Shown here one piece after another: positions 1-9,679 of a stretch of DNA of 38,692 bases (position 1 is the first letter of the stretch; each line of letters begins with the position of its first letter). Origin of the DNA: Lachnospiraceae bacterium (GTDB taxonomy: Bacteria > Bacillota > Clostridia > Lachnospirales > Lachnospiraceae); the NCBI GenBank assembly GCA_022773965.1, contig JALFNQ010000144.1, positions 1-38,692 of the forward strand, given 5' to 3'. The notes under the pieces were generated by a model. That model was given only the letters and a program-made list of their open reading frames with translations. It searched no databases and was not told where the DNA came from. Both the position numbers and the translations under genes were made by a program.

Positions 1-212
1 AGCGCCGGTCCGATCGCATAGGTGGAGATGAGCGTTTTCCAGTTTTCTGCCAGATATCCCCCGGGAATCAGCGTTCCGCGCAAAATATCCACACTTTTAT
101 TTGTTGCCGCCACGATCACCCAGAACAGTGGAAACACACAAAATAAAGAAATGATCGTCAGCACAATATTTTTCGGCGCACGTCGCAACAATTTTTTTAC
201 TGTCTTATTCAC
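1..212 (-). CDS. Carbohydrate ABC transporter permease (MalG/LacG-like), partial, truncated by window start
   Basis: Manual translation from GTG at 212: MNKTVKKLLRRAPKNIVLTIISLFCVFPLFWVIVAATNKSVDILRGTLIPGGYLAENW; overlaps the stop of the upstream permease by 8 nt. Confidence 0.8.
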   Translation of the reverse strand, partial: MNKTVKKLLRRAPKNIVLTIISLFCVFPLFWVIVAATNKSVDILRGTLIPGGYLAENWKTLISTYAIGPA

Positions 213-1086
213 GCTTATCACCTACCTTCATCTGAACAAATGTAATGACAGCTGCCATCACAAGGATCAGCATACCCATTGCACAGGAATAGCCAAAGTT
301 CGGCACATTGACAAAGGATGTGTTGTATACATAATGTGCCAGTGACATCGTCGAAAATCCGGGACCGCCGTTTGTCAGGTTGACGGACTCATCATAAACC
401 TGTAAGGCACTGTTGACCGCCATAACGGTCGTAAATAAGATCATGGGTTTTAGCATCGGCAGTGTGATCCGCCAGAAGCTCTGCCACTTATTTGCGCCGT
501 CGATCTTGGCTGCCTCGTACATGGACGCATCGATATTCTGCAGTCCTGCGAGGAAGAAGATCATCTGGTAGCCCAGCCAGCGCCAGATTCTCATAATGAT
601 GATAATGATCCTGGCACTGGTCGGATGCCCCAGAAAATTATAGGGAGTATCGAATATGCCCAAGCCTACGAGGACGATATTAACAAAGCCGTCCGTCGCA
701 AACAAGGAGCGGAAAATGACTGCCGAAGCAACGAGGGACACTGCTGCCGGCAGGAAAATACAGGTTCTGTAAATTCCTTTCAGCTTCAGCATCTGATCGT
801 TTAACAGTACCGCCAGCAAAATTCCAAGAATGATCATGATGGGTACTGTCCAGATCATATAATAAAAGGTCGTAATGATCGTCTGCTTAAAATTCGGATC
901 CTGAAGCATTCTGGCATAATTTAAAAATCCTGCCCATGACAGGTTACTGCCCCGCCCGGATTGCAGGGAAAGCAGAAATGCCTTGATCAATGGAATCATG
1001 CTGAGCACCACCAGCAGGATGACCGCGGGCGCAATAAACGCCCATCCGGTCAGGTTATGCCGCATTTCCAGACTTCTTTTTTTCAC
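205..1086 (-). CDS. Carbohydrate ABC transporter permease (MalF/UgpA-like)
   Basis: Multiple TM segments; EAAKIDGANKWQSFWRITLPML inner-membrane EAA motif. Confidence 0.92.
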   Translation of the reverse strand: MKKRSLEMRHNLTGWAFIAPAVILLVVLSMIPLIKAFLLSLQSGRGSNLSWAGFLNYARMLQDPNFKQTIITTFYYMIWTVPIMIILGILLAVLLNDQMLKLKGIYRTCIFLPAAVSLVASAVIFRSLFATDGFVNIVLVGLGIFDTPYNFLGHPTSARIIIIIMRIWRWLGYQMIFFLAGLQNIDASMYEAAKIDGANKWQSFWRITLPMLKPMILFTTVMAVNSALQVYDESVNLTNGGPGFSTMSLAHYVYNTSFVNVPNFGYSCAMGMLILVMAAVITFVQMKVGDKRE

Positions 1087-1099
1087 CGAAAAACCTCCT

Positions 1100-2485
1100 C
1101 TACTGCTGGCTCATCTCAAAGTTTAAGGTATCCTGGGCAGCGCTTAAAGCACTGTCCATATCTGTGCCGGAATAGATGATCTCTGTCACTGCATTTGCCA
1201 CATCCATCATGGCATTTCTGAAATAAGTGCCCACATAACACTCCGGAACGTTTGCAGAATATGCTGTGATCATTGCGAATACCGGCTGTCCACTGAAGAA
1301 TTCATCCGGCAATGTATATTTTTCACCATTGGATGCCGGTAACCAGGTAGAGATCGCACCGGTCGATAAAATCTCATCATAGAGCTTTGTGCTGCCACCA
1401 AAGGTTGATTTGAAGAAATCTACTGCCAGTTCGGGATTTGCACAGTTTGTCGTGATCGCCCAGCTGGAACCGCCCTGGCTGGAATAATTGGTCGCACCCT
1501 CGATGCCGTCCAGACTCGGAAGATTTGTGATCTGCCACTTGCCGCTCTGATCTTCGGCAGCCCGCAGGGAAGACATGATCCAGCAGCCATTCATTGCACC
1601 TGCAATACGTCCGGTATTCATTCCACCGATGTAGGTATCCCATCCGGTCTCCTCTGTATAGACACCAGCCTCCACCATCTGTGTATAGAGTTCGATCGTT
1701 TTTCTCAAAATCTCATTATCTGTCAGGTTTGCCGTGCCATCCTCGTTAAAGAAGGATCCGCCTGCTGACTGGAGCATGATCGTCAGCTGATTGTAGCAGC
1801 TCAGACCGTTTAATAACGGACAGCCTGTCACATCCAGCACATGCTTCGCCTTTTCTATCCAGTCCTCCCATGTGATATCGGTGAAGTCATCGATCGTATA
1901 ACCGGCCTGCTCTAAAATATCTGTACGATAACATGCGATCGCAGTGCCGCTGTCAAAGGGAATTCCATAATGTCTTCCATCTACGGATGACATACCGACT
2001 TTTCCGGGTGAAAATTCCTCATAATTGAATCCATAATCAGTCAGATCCAGAAATACCTCGGGATAACTGATCACACTCTTCTGGAATCCGGTGTCATCAA
2101 ACAGGATAATATCGGGCAGCGTATTTAACTCCCCTGATGTAGACGCTGTCGCCAGCTTTGCAGAAATGCTCTCTCCATCAATCTCTTCTACGTCCAGTTC
2201 AAAATCAGGATGCTCCTCCCGGTAAATATCCGCTGCCACATTCAATGCATTGATATTATAGGTGGGATCCCAGCACCATACTTTGAGTGTCTGTGATCCC
2301 CCGGCGGCAGCATCTGCCGCAGTATCCGGGTTCTCTTCTGACGCATCCGCTGTTTCCCCGGTATTTTCTGTCTCTGTGTTCGTTTCTTCCTCTGTCTTAG
2401 CTGAATCTGCCTTGCTTCCACAGCCTGCCAGTAACGTCACTGCCATCGCACCTGTGAGCAGCATTGCTAAAAGTTTCTTTTTCAT
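1100..2485 (-). CDS. Extracellular sugar-binding lipoprotein of ABC transporter
   Basis: Lipobox signal peptide MKKKLLAMLLTGAMAVTLLAGCGSK; solute-binding family 1 pattern; next to permeases. Confidence 0.92.
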   Translation of the reverse strand: MKKKLLAMLLTGAMAVTLLAGCGSKADSAKTEEETNTETENTGETADASEENPDTAADAAAGGSQTLKVWCWDPTYNINALNVAADIYREEHPDFELDVEEIDGESISAKLATASTSGELNTLPDIILFDDTGFQKSVISYPEVFLDLTDYGFNYEEFSPGKVGMSSVDGRHYGIPFDSGTAIACYRTDILEQAGYTIDDFTDITWEDWIEKAKHVLDVTGCPLLNGLSCYNQLTIMLQSAGGSFFNEDGTANLTDNEILRKTIELYTQMVEAGVYTEETGWDTYIGGMNTGRIAGAMNGCWIMSSLRAAEDQSGKWQITNLPSLDGIEGATNYSSQGGSSWAITTNCANPELAVDFFKSTFGGSTKLYDEILSTGAISTWLPASNGEKYTLPDEFFSGQPVFAMITAYSANVPECYVGTYFRNAMMDVANAVTEIIYSGTDMDSALSAAQDTLNFEMSQQ

Positions 2486-2502
2486 TGTCCTTACCCTCCG
2501 TT

Positions 2503-3543
2503 TTACATATATTTTTTATAGGCACTTAATGCCTTTGTGTACTGTAATGTTTTGTCACCAACCAGTCTGGATGCACCCAGCAGATAATGATCCGGCAGAA
2601 TCTCCCGACATACCTCCGGCTCCCAGTAGAAGACGCCCAGTCCCTGTTCCTTTGGAAGTGACTGCAATACCTCTACACAATCACAAATGAGATCATAGGT
2701 TCCCTCCACATCTGTATCCTCACCGCCGACCTCTGCGATCAGCACCGGCTTTTGATACTTCTGCTGATACTGCTCCAGCCATCCCCGCAGCATTTTCTGG
2801 TTATCTTCTTTTGACTCATACCAGGCAGGATAAAAAGACATATCCAGTCTCTCATACCAGTAGGGATAATAGGAGAATCCCAGGATATCTGTTTTTCCGC
2901 CATTTTCGAAAAAATTATCCCAGAATGGCATACACCATGATTCGTTATGTAAACCAGCCACATGGGTGATGACAAGTGTCTCCGGGCAAACCTCTTTTAC
3001 GGCGTCATAACCACGGTTCAAAAACCGGACAAGCTGCTTCGGAGCCGTCTTCCGGCTTCCATGAGGCAATAAAATACCGGGATTGATCTCGTTACCGACC
3101 TGTACCCATTTTGGGATTACTCCATTTTCACGAAACAGTGTCAGCACTTCCTTCGTGTGTGCATAAACACGTTCCTCCAGCTGTTCGTCCGTATCATTCT
3201 CCCATGCTTTTGGAACGTCCTGAAGCATGGGATCCGCAAAGTGATCGCTGTAATGAAAGTCCAGCATCAGATCCATATCAAGCTCTTTGACCCGCTTTGC
3301 CACTGCAAGAACACTTTTTGCATCGCAGTAACCCAGCATACAGGTTTCATCCTCTTTCTTTTTCCACAATGCATCCTTCGGCGGATCTACAAAGATCCGA
3401 AACCTTACCGCATTCACGCCCATTTCCCTGCACTGTCTGATCGGATCCGTCACATTTCCGGCATCGTCGATCCATGAATAGCCCAGCGCCTCCAGCTGGC
3501 TCACCCAGCCAAGATCCGCGCCAAGCGCAATTTTTTTTATCAT
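2503..3543 (-). CDS. Arabinogalactan endo-beta-1,4-galactanase (GH53), no signal peptide
   Basis: GH53 motifs WVQVGNEINPG and VLIAEVGGE; start set to MIKKIALGADLGW with GGAGG upstream (ORF track start 3621 is longer). Confidence 0.9.
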   Translation of the reverse strand: MIKKIALGADLGWVSQLEALGYSWIDDAGNVTDPIRQCREMGVNAVRFRIFVDPPKDALWKKKEDETCMLGYCDAKSVLAVAKRVKELDMDLMLDFHYSDHFADPMLQDVPKAWENDTDEQLEERVYAHTKEVLTLFRENGVIPKWVQVGNEINPGILLPHGSRKTAPKQLVRFLNRGYDAVKEVCPETLVITHVAGLHNESWCMPFWDNFFENGGKTDILGFSYYPYWYERLDMSFYPAWYESKEDNQKMLRGWLEQYQQKYQKPVLIAEVGGEDTDVEGTYDLICDCVEVLQSLPKEQGLGVFYWEPEVCREILPDHYLLGASRLVGDKTLQYTKALSAYKKYM

Positions 3544-3886
3544 TTTTTCCTCCAAATTCCATTCATCCGTAACTGTTCTGCAGCCCCAAAATGATGTTGA
3601 GTCTGTTTTTGCAGCGGCCATTTAAAACAATTACCTCTTTTATTTTTTGGATCTTTTAGCTAAAATGATCTTATGAGAAAATTATATGTTTTTTTCTCTT
3701 CGGGCACAATGTCTGCGACCGACAAGCAAGACCTTTTTTGTATCAAATATGGGAATAAGGATTCCTTTCTGCACTCCTGCCAACCATGGATATCAGCATG
3801 CAGAAAATTCCATTGCACGGACAAATGTACAGGCAAACCGTAATTTAGGAACAATTTGGATATACTCACAGAAACGGAGCAGAAAA

Positions 3887-4957
3887 ATGGATACACACGA
3901 ATTGCTGACAAAACTGCGCACGGAAAATGAAAACGCATCCTTTGATATTTTAAATACATCCAGTGATATCAACATGCTCTACAAGCTGAAGACTTCCTTC
4001 CAGGTCACCTATGAATTTTGCAGCGGTATCAGTGAAGACGATTTTTTAAATGTACTGTCCCTGTCTCCCAACGGTCCCTCCTACACCAGGGAACCCATCG
4101 GACTGCACAATTACATCTATCATCACATGGCGCCACACTTCCACGATTACTATGAATTTCTGATCGTCCTTGAAGGTGCGCTCTGCCAGCAGATCGAGGG
4201 CAAGGAATATCTCTACCCGGAGGGCTCCTGCTGCCTGATCAACCGCAACCTGCGGCACAAAGAGATTTTTGACCAGGCATCAAAGATTCTGTTTTTGGGA
4301 TTTTCGGCGGAATATATGACAAAGCTGCTGCAGTCAGACGAGGCTGGTAGCGACATCCCGGAGGTGCGCATCACCGATACTGCCCTCTCCCGTTTTATCA
4401 TGGAGGATATCCAGTCTCCCGGCAGAAAAGCTTATCTGGACTTTATCCCGAACTATCAAAACAAGCGTTCCCTGCGCACGCTGCACCGGCTTTCTGAAGC
4501 ACTCATTGACACGATGATGTTTCCAAAATTTGGTTCCTCGCATATGACCAGGGGACTGCTCTGTTATATTTTGCAATATTTATCCTCACAGGAGGATTAT
4601 CACTGCTCGCTGATCGAGCTCAGCAGTGACCGCGATTATCTGCTGTTTGCCCGTGTGGAGCATCTGTTAGAGGAAAACGACGGGAGAATATCCCGTGAAG
4701 AATTGTCAAAGCTTTTAAACTACAGCGGTGACTATCTGAACCGGATCGTAAAAAAATACACCGGCATGTCACTGCATGAATACGGCATGAAGATCTGCAT
4801 GAAAAAAGCTGCAAACCTGCTGGTAAAAACAGACCGTTCCGTCTCTGAGATTGCAAGCGATCTGCAGTTCACAAACCGCACCTATTTCTACAAGCTGTTT
4901 ACGGCTCAGTATGGCATGACACCACGGGAATACCGCGCACAAAAACGGGCATATTAA
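3887..4957 (+). CDS. AraC family transcriptional regulator (cupin sensor + C-terminal HTH)
   Basis: N-terminal HFHDYYEFLIVLEG cupin; C-terminal SVSEIASDLQFTNRTYFYKLFTAQYGMTPREYR; start at MDTHELL; divergent from GH53. Confidence 0.9.
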   Translation: MDTHELLTKLRTENENASFDILNTSSDINMLYKLKTSFQVTYEFCSGISEDDFLNVLSLSPNGPSYTREPIGLHNYIYHHMAPHFHDYYEFLIVLEGALCQQIEGKEYLYPEGSCCLINRNLRHKEIFDQASKILFLGFSAEYMTKLLQSDEAGSDIPEVRITDTALSRFIMEDIQSPGRKAYLDFIPNYQNKRSLRTLHRLSEALIDTMMFPKFGSSHMTRGLLCYILQYLSSQEDYHCSLIELSSDRDYLLFARVEHLLEENDGRISREELSKLLNYSGDYLNRIVKKYTGMSLHEYGMKICMKKAANLLVKTDRSVSEIASDLQFTNRTYFYKLFTAQYGMTPREYRAQKRAY

Positions 4958-4981
4958 AAGGGCTGTGTTTTCAGCCCTTTT
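4956..4981 (+). terminator. Rho-independent terminator of araC-type gene
   Basis: Perfect stem AAAAGGGCTG / CAGCCCTTTT overlapping the stop codon. Confidence 0.85.
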
Positions 4982-4994
4982 ATAATCCCACTAT

Positions 4995-5034
4995 AATTCT
5001 CTAGCCATCTCACCGCCTTAGAGGTGGACGAATT
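4995..5034 (-). repeat. Imperfect hairpin resembling an IS200/IS605 right end / TnpB omega-RNA 3' hairpin remnant
   Basis: Minus strand AATTCGTCCACCTCTAAGGCGGTGAGATGGCTAGAGAATT; outer GAATT/AATTC and CCATCTC/GAGGTGG pairing; no tnpA/tnpB ORF nearby. Confidence 0.35.
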
Positions 5035-5056
5035 CTTACATATCTCATGTTATATT

Positions 5057-5743
5057 TTATGTACTGCTTCCATAAAAAGCATCCAGCTTTCCTATGAAAT
5101 AATTGAAACTTGGTGAGGCATTTCTTCGAATATCCATGAGCGTACCAATGTTTCTTGCACATTCACATTTAAACAACCCAATCTCATAATATGATGAAGC
5201 ATTCCTTTTAAGAGTTTGCAAACCGCCTTTATAAACAATGTCCGCCAAATACTCCCAAGTCCCAATAATGCTATCTTGGACATACCTTTGTAATAACTGC
5301 CGCTTAGCCATTGGATATGCTGTTATTAACGCTTCACTATCTCCTAAAAGCCATGCTTCCATCTCTTCAATCGCTATACAAAAGAACACCTGTATTGATA
5401 TACCTAATTCCTGGTACATTTGTACTAAACTACGCTTCATATTTGCACAATCTTCATCATCACAATCTAAAATAACAAAAATTGCTTTTTTCCCTGACAT
5501 ATTCTTTAAAGATGAGTCCATCCCTTTCAAGTACATTGGTAAGTCTGTTAATAACCTTTTAGATTTTATTTGTGACATTTTGTTCATTTTTGAAGGTATT
5601 TTCCCTATTCCTTTAAAACTATGAATTTTGTACGTAATATTTTCCTTATCCATCACATACTTATCCATAATTTGCTCTACAAGAATACCTCCTGACTTAT
5701 CTTCTATTAAGATTTCAATATATGTGTATTCATCCATTTCCAT
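5057..5743 (-). CDS. TOPRIM-like (DUF4276-type) protein, partner of AAA ATPase; candidate defence effector
   Basis: N-terminal IEILIEDKSGG acidic motif and AIFVILDCDDED (DxD-like) fit a TOPRIM fold; starts 10-16 nt after the AAA gene stop; start 5743 or 5737. Confidence 0.65.
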   Translation of the reverse strand: MEMDEYTYIEILIEDKSGGILVEQIMDKYVMDKENITYKIHSFKGIGKIPSKMNKMSQIKSKRLLTDLPMYLKGMDSSLKNMSGKKAIFVILDCDDEDCANMKRSLVQMYQELGISIQVFFCIAIEEMEAWLLGDSEALITAYPMAKRQLLQRYVQDSIIGTWEYLADIVYKGGLQTLKRNASSYYEIGLFKCECARNIGTLMDIRRNASPSFNYFIGKLDAFYGSST

Positions 5744-5753
5744 TCCTCGCAAC

Positions 5754-6980
5754 TTAACCAAAATAATCACTATACCACAAATCACCTAATTCAATATCTG
5801 AATCACATAGCTGTTTAACATGCTCATATTCCGATGCCCTCGTAATAGTTGAAAAACCATCTTCCTGTTTTTCCAACACCCATACTTCATCCGGAGATAG
5901 CGCATTTACAAAAAAAGGACTATGCGTTGTAACAAAAAGTTGCTTTGAGTAAATACCTTTAATACTATTTTTCATTTGCAATGCCAAATCAGCTAAATAT
6001 TTATGATACAATCCATTTTCAGGCTCTTCAATAAAAACCAATGGACGTGCATCTTTTTCATGTAACAACAAATAGTATGCAAAAAGCTTTAGTGTTCCAT
6101 CCGACATTTTTTGTGAATAAAATGGTTTTTCAAATCCTTGCTCCAAAAATTCCAACACTAATTGACCATTTTGCAATTTAACCGGTTTAATTTCTTTAAT
6201 ACCAGGAAGTTTTGTTTGGATGCTGCGTAATACCTTTAAGAAATCTTTCGGATCTTCCCTATATAAAAACTCGGCTACATTATTGACATTATTGCCCAAA
6301 CGATTCAAATATTTTTGAGGCCCTGCATTGGGAATTTCACGGGCTGAAGTTGGACTAAAATAGCACAAAAACCAGTTCTTTAAAAAATTCTTAAATTTAA
6401 CAATTCTGGGATGTTCTTTTAACTCACCAAGTGTTACAATTCCTAATTGTCTAGGATCTGCCAACTCAACATCAACCTTATCTCCAATCTCCTGATTTTC
6501 TTCTTCCAAAAATCCACTATTATTTCCTTTAAAAGCAAACCCTTTTCCATATTCGAGAAATAAGAACGACATTGGTCTCCCATATCTTTCATTTGCTCGT
6601 CTTTGGCGTAATCTTTCTTTCTCGACTACAGGTCTATCATATTTATCTAGTCCGATTGACAATTCATACGTAATGGGAGGCTCATTGCTTGTCTCCCGAT
6701 AATATATTTCAAATTCTATTGGTTCAACTACACTTTGGGAAATAAGTTTCTCATATCCACCCCTGCCATTTAAGTCACATGCAACCTCTACACCTTTTTC
6801 CAAACAGTCCGCAAGGAAACCAAATGCATCTGCTAAGGTGCTCTTTCCTGTTCCACTTTGACCAATGATAGCATTCATATTTGTTAATTCTTTTCCGTTA
6901 TTGTCAAACAGTAATTTCCCCATTTTTATGTCTTTTAAAGATCCATAATTTTTAATCCGAATGCCTGCTATTCTTCCCAT
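5754..6980 (-). CDS. AAA/ABC-type (AAA_21, OLD-like) ATPase, candidate defence sensor/motor
   Basis: Walker A IIGQSGTGKST, signature-like KMSDGTLKLF, Walker B LVFIEEPENGLY, switch FVTTHSPFFV; start at MGRIAGIRIKNYG with GGGAGG upstream. Confidence 0.85.
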   Translation of the reverse strand: MGRIAGIRIKNYGSLKDIKMGKLLFDNNGKELTNMNAIIGQSGTGKSTLADAFGFLADCLEKGVEVACDLNGRGGYEKLISQSVVEPIEFEIYYRETSNEPPITYELSIGLDKYDRPVVEKERLRQRRANERYGRPMSFLFLEYGKGFAFKGNNSGFLEEENQEIGDKVDVELADPRQLGIVTLGELKEHPRIVKFKNFLKNWFLCYFSPTSAREIPNAGPQKYLNRLGNNVNNVAEFLYREDPKDFLKVLRSIQTKLPGIKEIKPVKLQNGQLVLEFLEQGFEKPFYSQKMSDGTLKLFAYYLLLHEKDARPLVFIEEPENGLYHKYLADLALQMKNSIKGIYSKQLFVTTHSPFFVNALSPDEVWVLEKQEDGFSTITRASEYEHVKQLCDSDIELGDLWYSDYFG

Positions 6981-7156
6981 ATCTTTGCCTCCCAAAATAC
7001 CATATCCATACTAAAGTAATATTTTCAAATAATATTCATTACCATTAATCTACCATTTACTGATTACAACGCCCAATCAAATTAGGTAACATTATATCTA
7101 TCTCTTCTTCCGAAAAAGTCTACTCTTCTATGCACTCCTTTGTAATATAAAGAGAA

Positions 7157-7176
7157 AGGGACGATTTCTCGTCCCT
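7157..7176 (-). terminator. Intergenic hairpin between ilvA and the AAA gene, possible terminator
   Basis: Perfect AGGGACGA-TTTC-TCGTCCCT; minus-strand tail TTCTCTTTATATT. Confidence 0.5.
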
Positions 7177-7319
7177 CATTTTTGGTTCCTCGCTTTTTGG
7201 CGGAGGTTCACCGCTTTCTCCAATAATAGTATAAACAAAAATGCGATTTGTCAATCGATTTTTTTTAATTGACATAAAAAAGCAAGAGATACCGGATGTG
7301 GAAGTGACCGATATGTTTC

Positions 7320-8531
7320 CTACAGCGTCGTCCGCACCAGCTTCGGGCGATAGCCCTCTTTTTCCAGTGCACTCATGATCTGCTGTTTATGCTCCGTACC
7401 AAAAGACTCTAAGGTAATGCGAAGCTCCACTGCCGCACTGCGGTTGGTGGTGACAAACTGGTTGTGCTCCAGCTTGATGACGTTGCCCTGGACGCCTGCG
7501 ATGAGACCGGATACCTTGCACAGCTCGCCCGGCTTGTCGGGAAGCAGCACAGACACGGTGAAAATACGATCGCGGAAGATCAGTCCCTGCTGAACGACAG
7601 AGGACATGGTGATCACATCCATGTTTCCACCACTTAAAATGGAGACCACACGCTTGTTTTTTGCTTTCAGCTTCTTTAACGCTGCCACAGTCAAAAGGCC
7701 GGAATTTTCCACGATCATCTTGTGATTTTCCACCATATCAAGGAATGCCACGATCAGCTCATCGTCCTCGACAGTGATGATATCGTCCAGATTCTTTTTG
7801 ATATAAGGGAAGATCTTCTCACCCGGCGTCTTTACCGCCGTGCCATCTGCAATCGTATTAACGCTAGGAAGTGTTGTAACCTTTCCCTCCTTGAAGGATA
7901 CCTGCATACAGTTTGCCCCGGCAGGCTCCACCCCGATGACCTTGATCTTCGGATTTAAGAGCTTCGCCAGCGTAGACACACCGGTTGCCAGACCGCCGCC
8001 GCCGATGGGGACAAGGATATACTCTACCAAAGGCAGCTCCTTGAATATCTCCATTGCGATCGTGCCCTGTCCGGTAGCTACCGCCAGATCGTCAAAGGGA
8101 TGAATAAATGTATAGCCGTGCTCCTTGGCAAGCTCTAATGCATGGGCACATGCCTCGTCATAGACATCTCCGTACAGGACAACATCCGCACCGTAGCTCT
8201 TGGTACGGTTCACCTTAATGAGCGGCGTTGTCGTGGGCATCACGATCGTTGCCTTACAGCCATAGCACTTTGCCGCGTATGCCACGCCCTGGGCATGGTT
8301 TCCTGCGGAGGCAGTGATCAGACCCTTTGCACGCTCCTCATCGGTGAGGGTGCTGATCTTGTAATAGGCACCGCGCACCTTATAAGCGCCTGTAAACTGC
8401 ATGTTCTCCGGTTTTAAATACACTTTGTTTCCGGTGAGATTGCTCAGATAGTCACTGTAGACGAGCTTTGTCTCCAGTGTGACCTCCCGCACCTTCTCAC
8501 TGGCTTCCTCAAATTTATCTAATGTCAGCAT
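7320..8531 (-). CDS. ilvA: Threonine ammonia-lyase with C-terminal ACT domain
   Basis: PLP site KPENMQFTGAYKVRGA, SAGNHAQGVA, SGGNMD; C-terminal ACT; start at MLTLDKFEEA with GAGGAG upstream. Confidence 0.92.
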   Translation of the reverse strand: MLTLDKFEEASEKVREVTLETKLVYSDYLSNLTGNKVYLKPENMQFTGAYKVRGAYYKISTLTDEERAKGLITASAGNHAQGVAYAAKCYGCKATIVMPTTTPLIKVNRTKSYGADVVLYGDVYDEACAHALELAKEHGYTFIHPFDDLAVATGQGTIAMEIFKELPLVEYILVPIGGGGLATGVSTLAKLLNPKIKVIGVEPAGANCMQVSFKEGKVTTLPSVNTIADGTAVKTPGEKIFPYIKKNLDDIITVEDDELIVAFLDMVENHKMIVENSGLLTVAALKKLKAKNKRVVSILSGGNMDVITMSSVVQQGLIFRDRIFTVSVLLPDKPGELCKVSGLIAGVQGNVIKLEHNQFVTTNRSAAVELRITLESFGTEHKQQIMSALEKEGYRPKLVRTTL

Positions 8532-8634
8532 CTTTTTTCTCCTCTCACGGTCGACACACGAAAAAAATCCCCACACTTCGCGAATCCTCCCTTTGCGATG
8601 CACGGCAGCAAGTGCTTCGACCTATCCATTACAT

Positions 8635-9591
8635 TTACTCATCCTTATTTTCATCGCCTCTGTCAAAGAGTGCGTTCACAAAATCGTTAGAATCAAACTT
8701 CTGCAGGTCGTCAATGGACTCACCCACGCCAATATACTTGACAGGAATGCCAAGCTCTGACTGGATCGCCACTGCAATACCACCCTTTGCCGTACCATCC
8801 ATCTTCGTTAAGATGATACCCGTGATATCAGCCACCTCCGCAAACTGCTTTGCCTGGGACAACGCATTCTGCCCGGTGGTTCCGTCCAGCACAACCAAAG
8901 TCTCACGGAAAGCCTCCGGATACTCCCTGTCAATGATGCGGTTGATCTTGCGCAGCTCCTCCATCAGGTTTTTCTTGTTGTGCAGGCGCCCTGCCGTGTC
9001 ACACAGCAGGACATCCGCATGGCGCGCCTTAGCTGCTGCCACTGCATCGTAAACCACGGAAGCCGGATCCGCACCTTCCTGGCCACCGATCATCTCCACG
9101 CCGGCACGGTTAGCCCACTCCTCCAGCTGGCTGCCTGCCGCTGCGCGGAACGTATCTGCCGCCGCTAAAACGACCTTTTTGCCCTGCGCTTTGAGCTTTC
9201 CTGCCAGCTTGCCCACAGAAGTCGTCTTTCCCACACCGTTGACACCGATGACCATCACCACAGACTGCTCATTTTCAAACCGATAGGCCGTCTCACCGAC
9301 ATCCATCTGCTTTTTGATGCTCTCGATCAAAAGCTCCTTGCAATCTGCCGGCTCCTTGATATGCTGTTCTTTCACCTGCTTTTTCAGATTCTCGATGATC
9401 GCCTCTGTGGCATGCACACCCAGATCACCCATGACAAGGATTTCCTCAATCTCCTCATAAAAATCATCATCAATATGGGAAAAGCCACTAAACACGGAAT
9501 CAATTCCCTTTACAATATTATCTCTCGTCTTTGTCAGACCTGCTACCAGCCTGCCAAAGAAGCCTTTTTTCTCCTTCTTCTCTCCTGCCAT
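8635..9591 (-). CDS. ftsY: Signal recognition particle receptor FtsY
   Basis: NG-domain [30 protein letters not shown]; start at [11 protein letters not shown] with GGAGG. Confidence 0.96.
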   Translation of the reverse strand: MAGEKKEKKGFFGRLVAGLTKTRDNIVKGIDSVFSGFSHIDDDFYEEIEEILVMGDLGVHATEAIIENLKKQVKEQHIKEPADCKELLIESIKKQMDVGETAYRFENEQSVVMVIGVNGVGKTTSVGKLAGKLKAQGKKVVLAAADTFRAAAGSQLEEWANRAGVEMIGGQEGADPASVVYDAVAAAKARHADVLLCDTAGRLHNKKNLMEELRKINRIIDREYPEAFRETLVVLDGTTGQNALSQAKQFAEVADITGIILTKMDGTAKGGIAVAIQSELGIPVKYIGVGESIDDLQKFDSNDFVNALFDRGDENKDE

Positions 9592-9679
9592 TATTTTTCC
9601 TCCAAATGCTAACTGCTCCAAGACGGCAAGATTACTACTTCTTCCCCGTCTTTCGATTGCCCCATATCTTTATCTTCTC

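Noticed and set aside
22-345. 107-aa plus-strand ORF at window start
   Set aside because: Antisense to two permease genes.
3570-3581. GTAACTGTTCTG resembling a MITE end upstream of the GH53 gene
   Set aside because: Single half-site; no partner terminus or flanking duplication found.
7140-7230. T-box riboswitch near ilvA suggested by AGGGACGA/TCGTCCCT
   Set aside because: No T-box antiterminator motif (GGTGGTACCGCG) and the element is downstream, not upstream, of ilvA.
8522-9052. 176-aa plus-strand ORF
   Set aside because: Antisense to ftsY and the ilvA start region; no domain.
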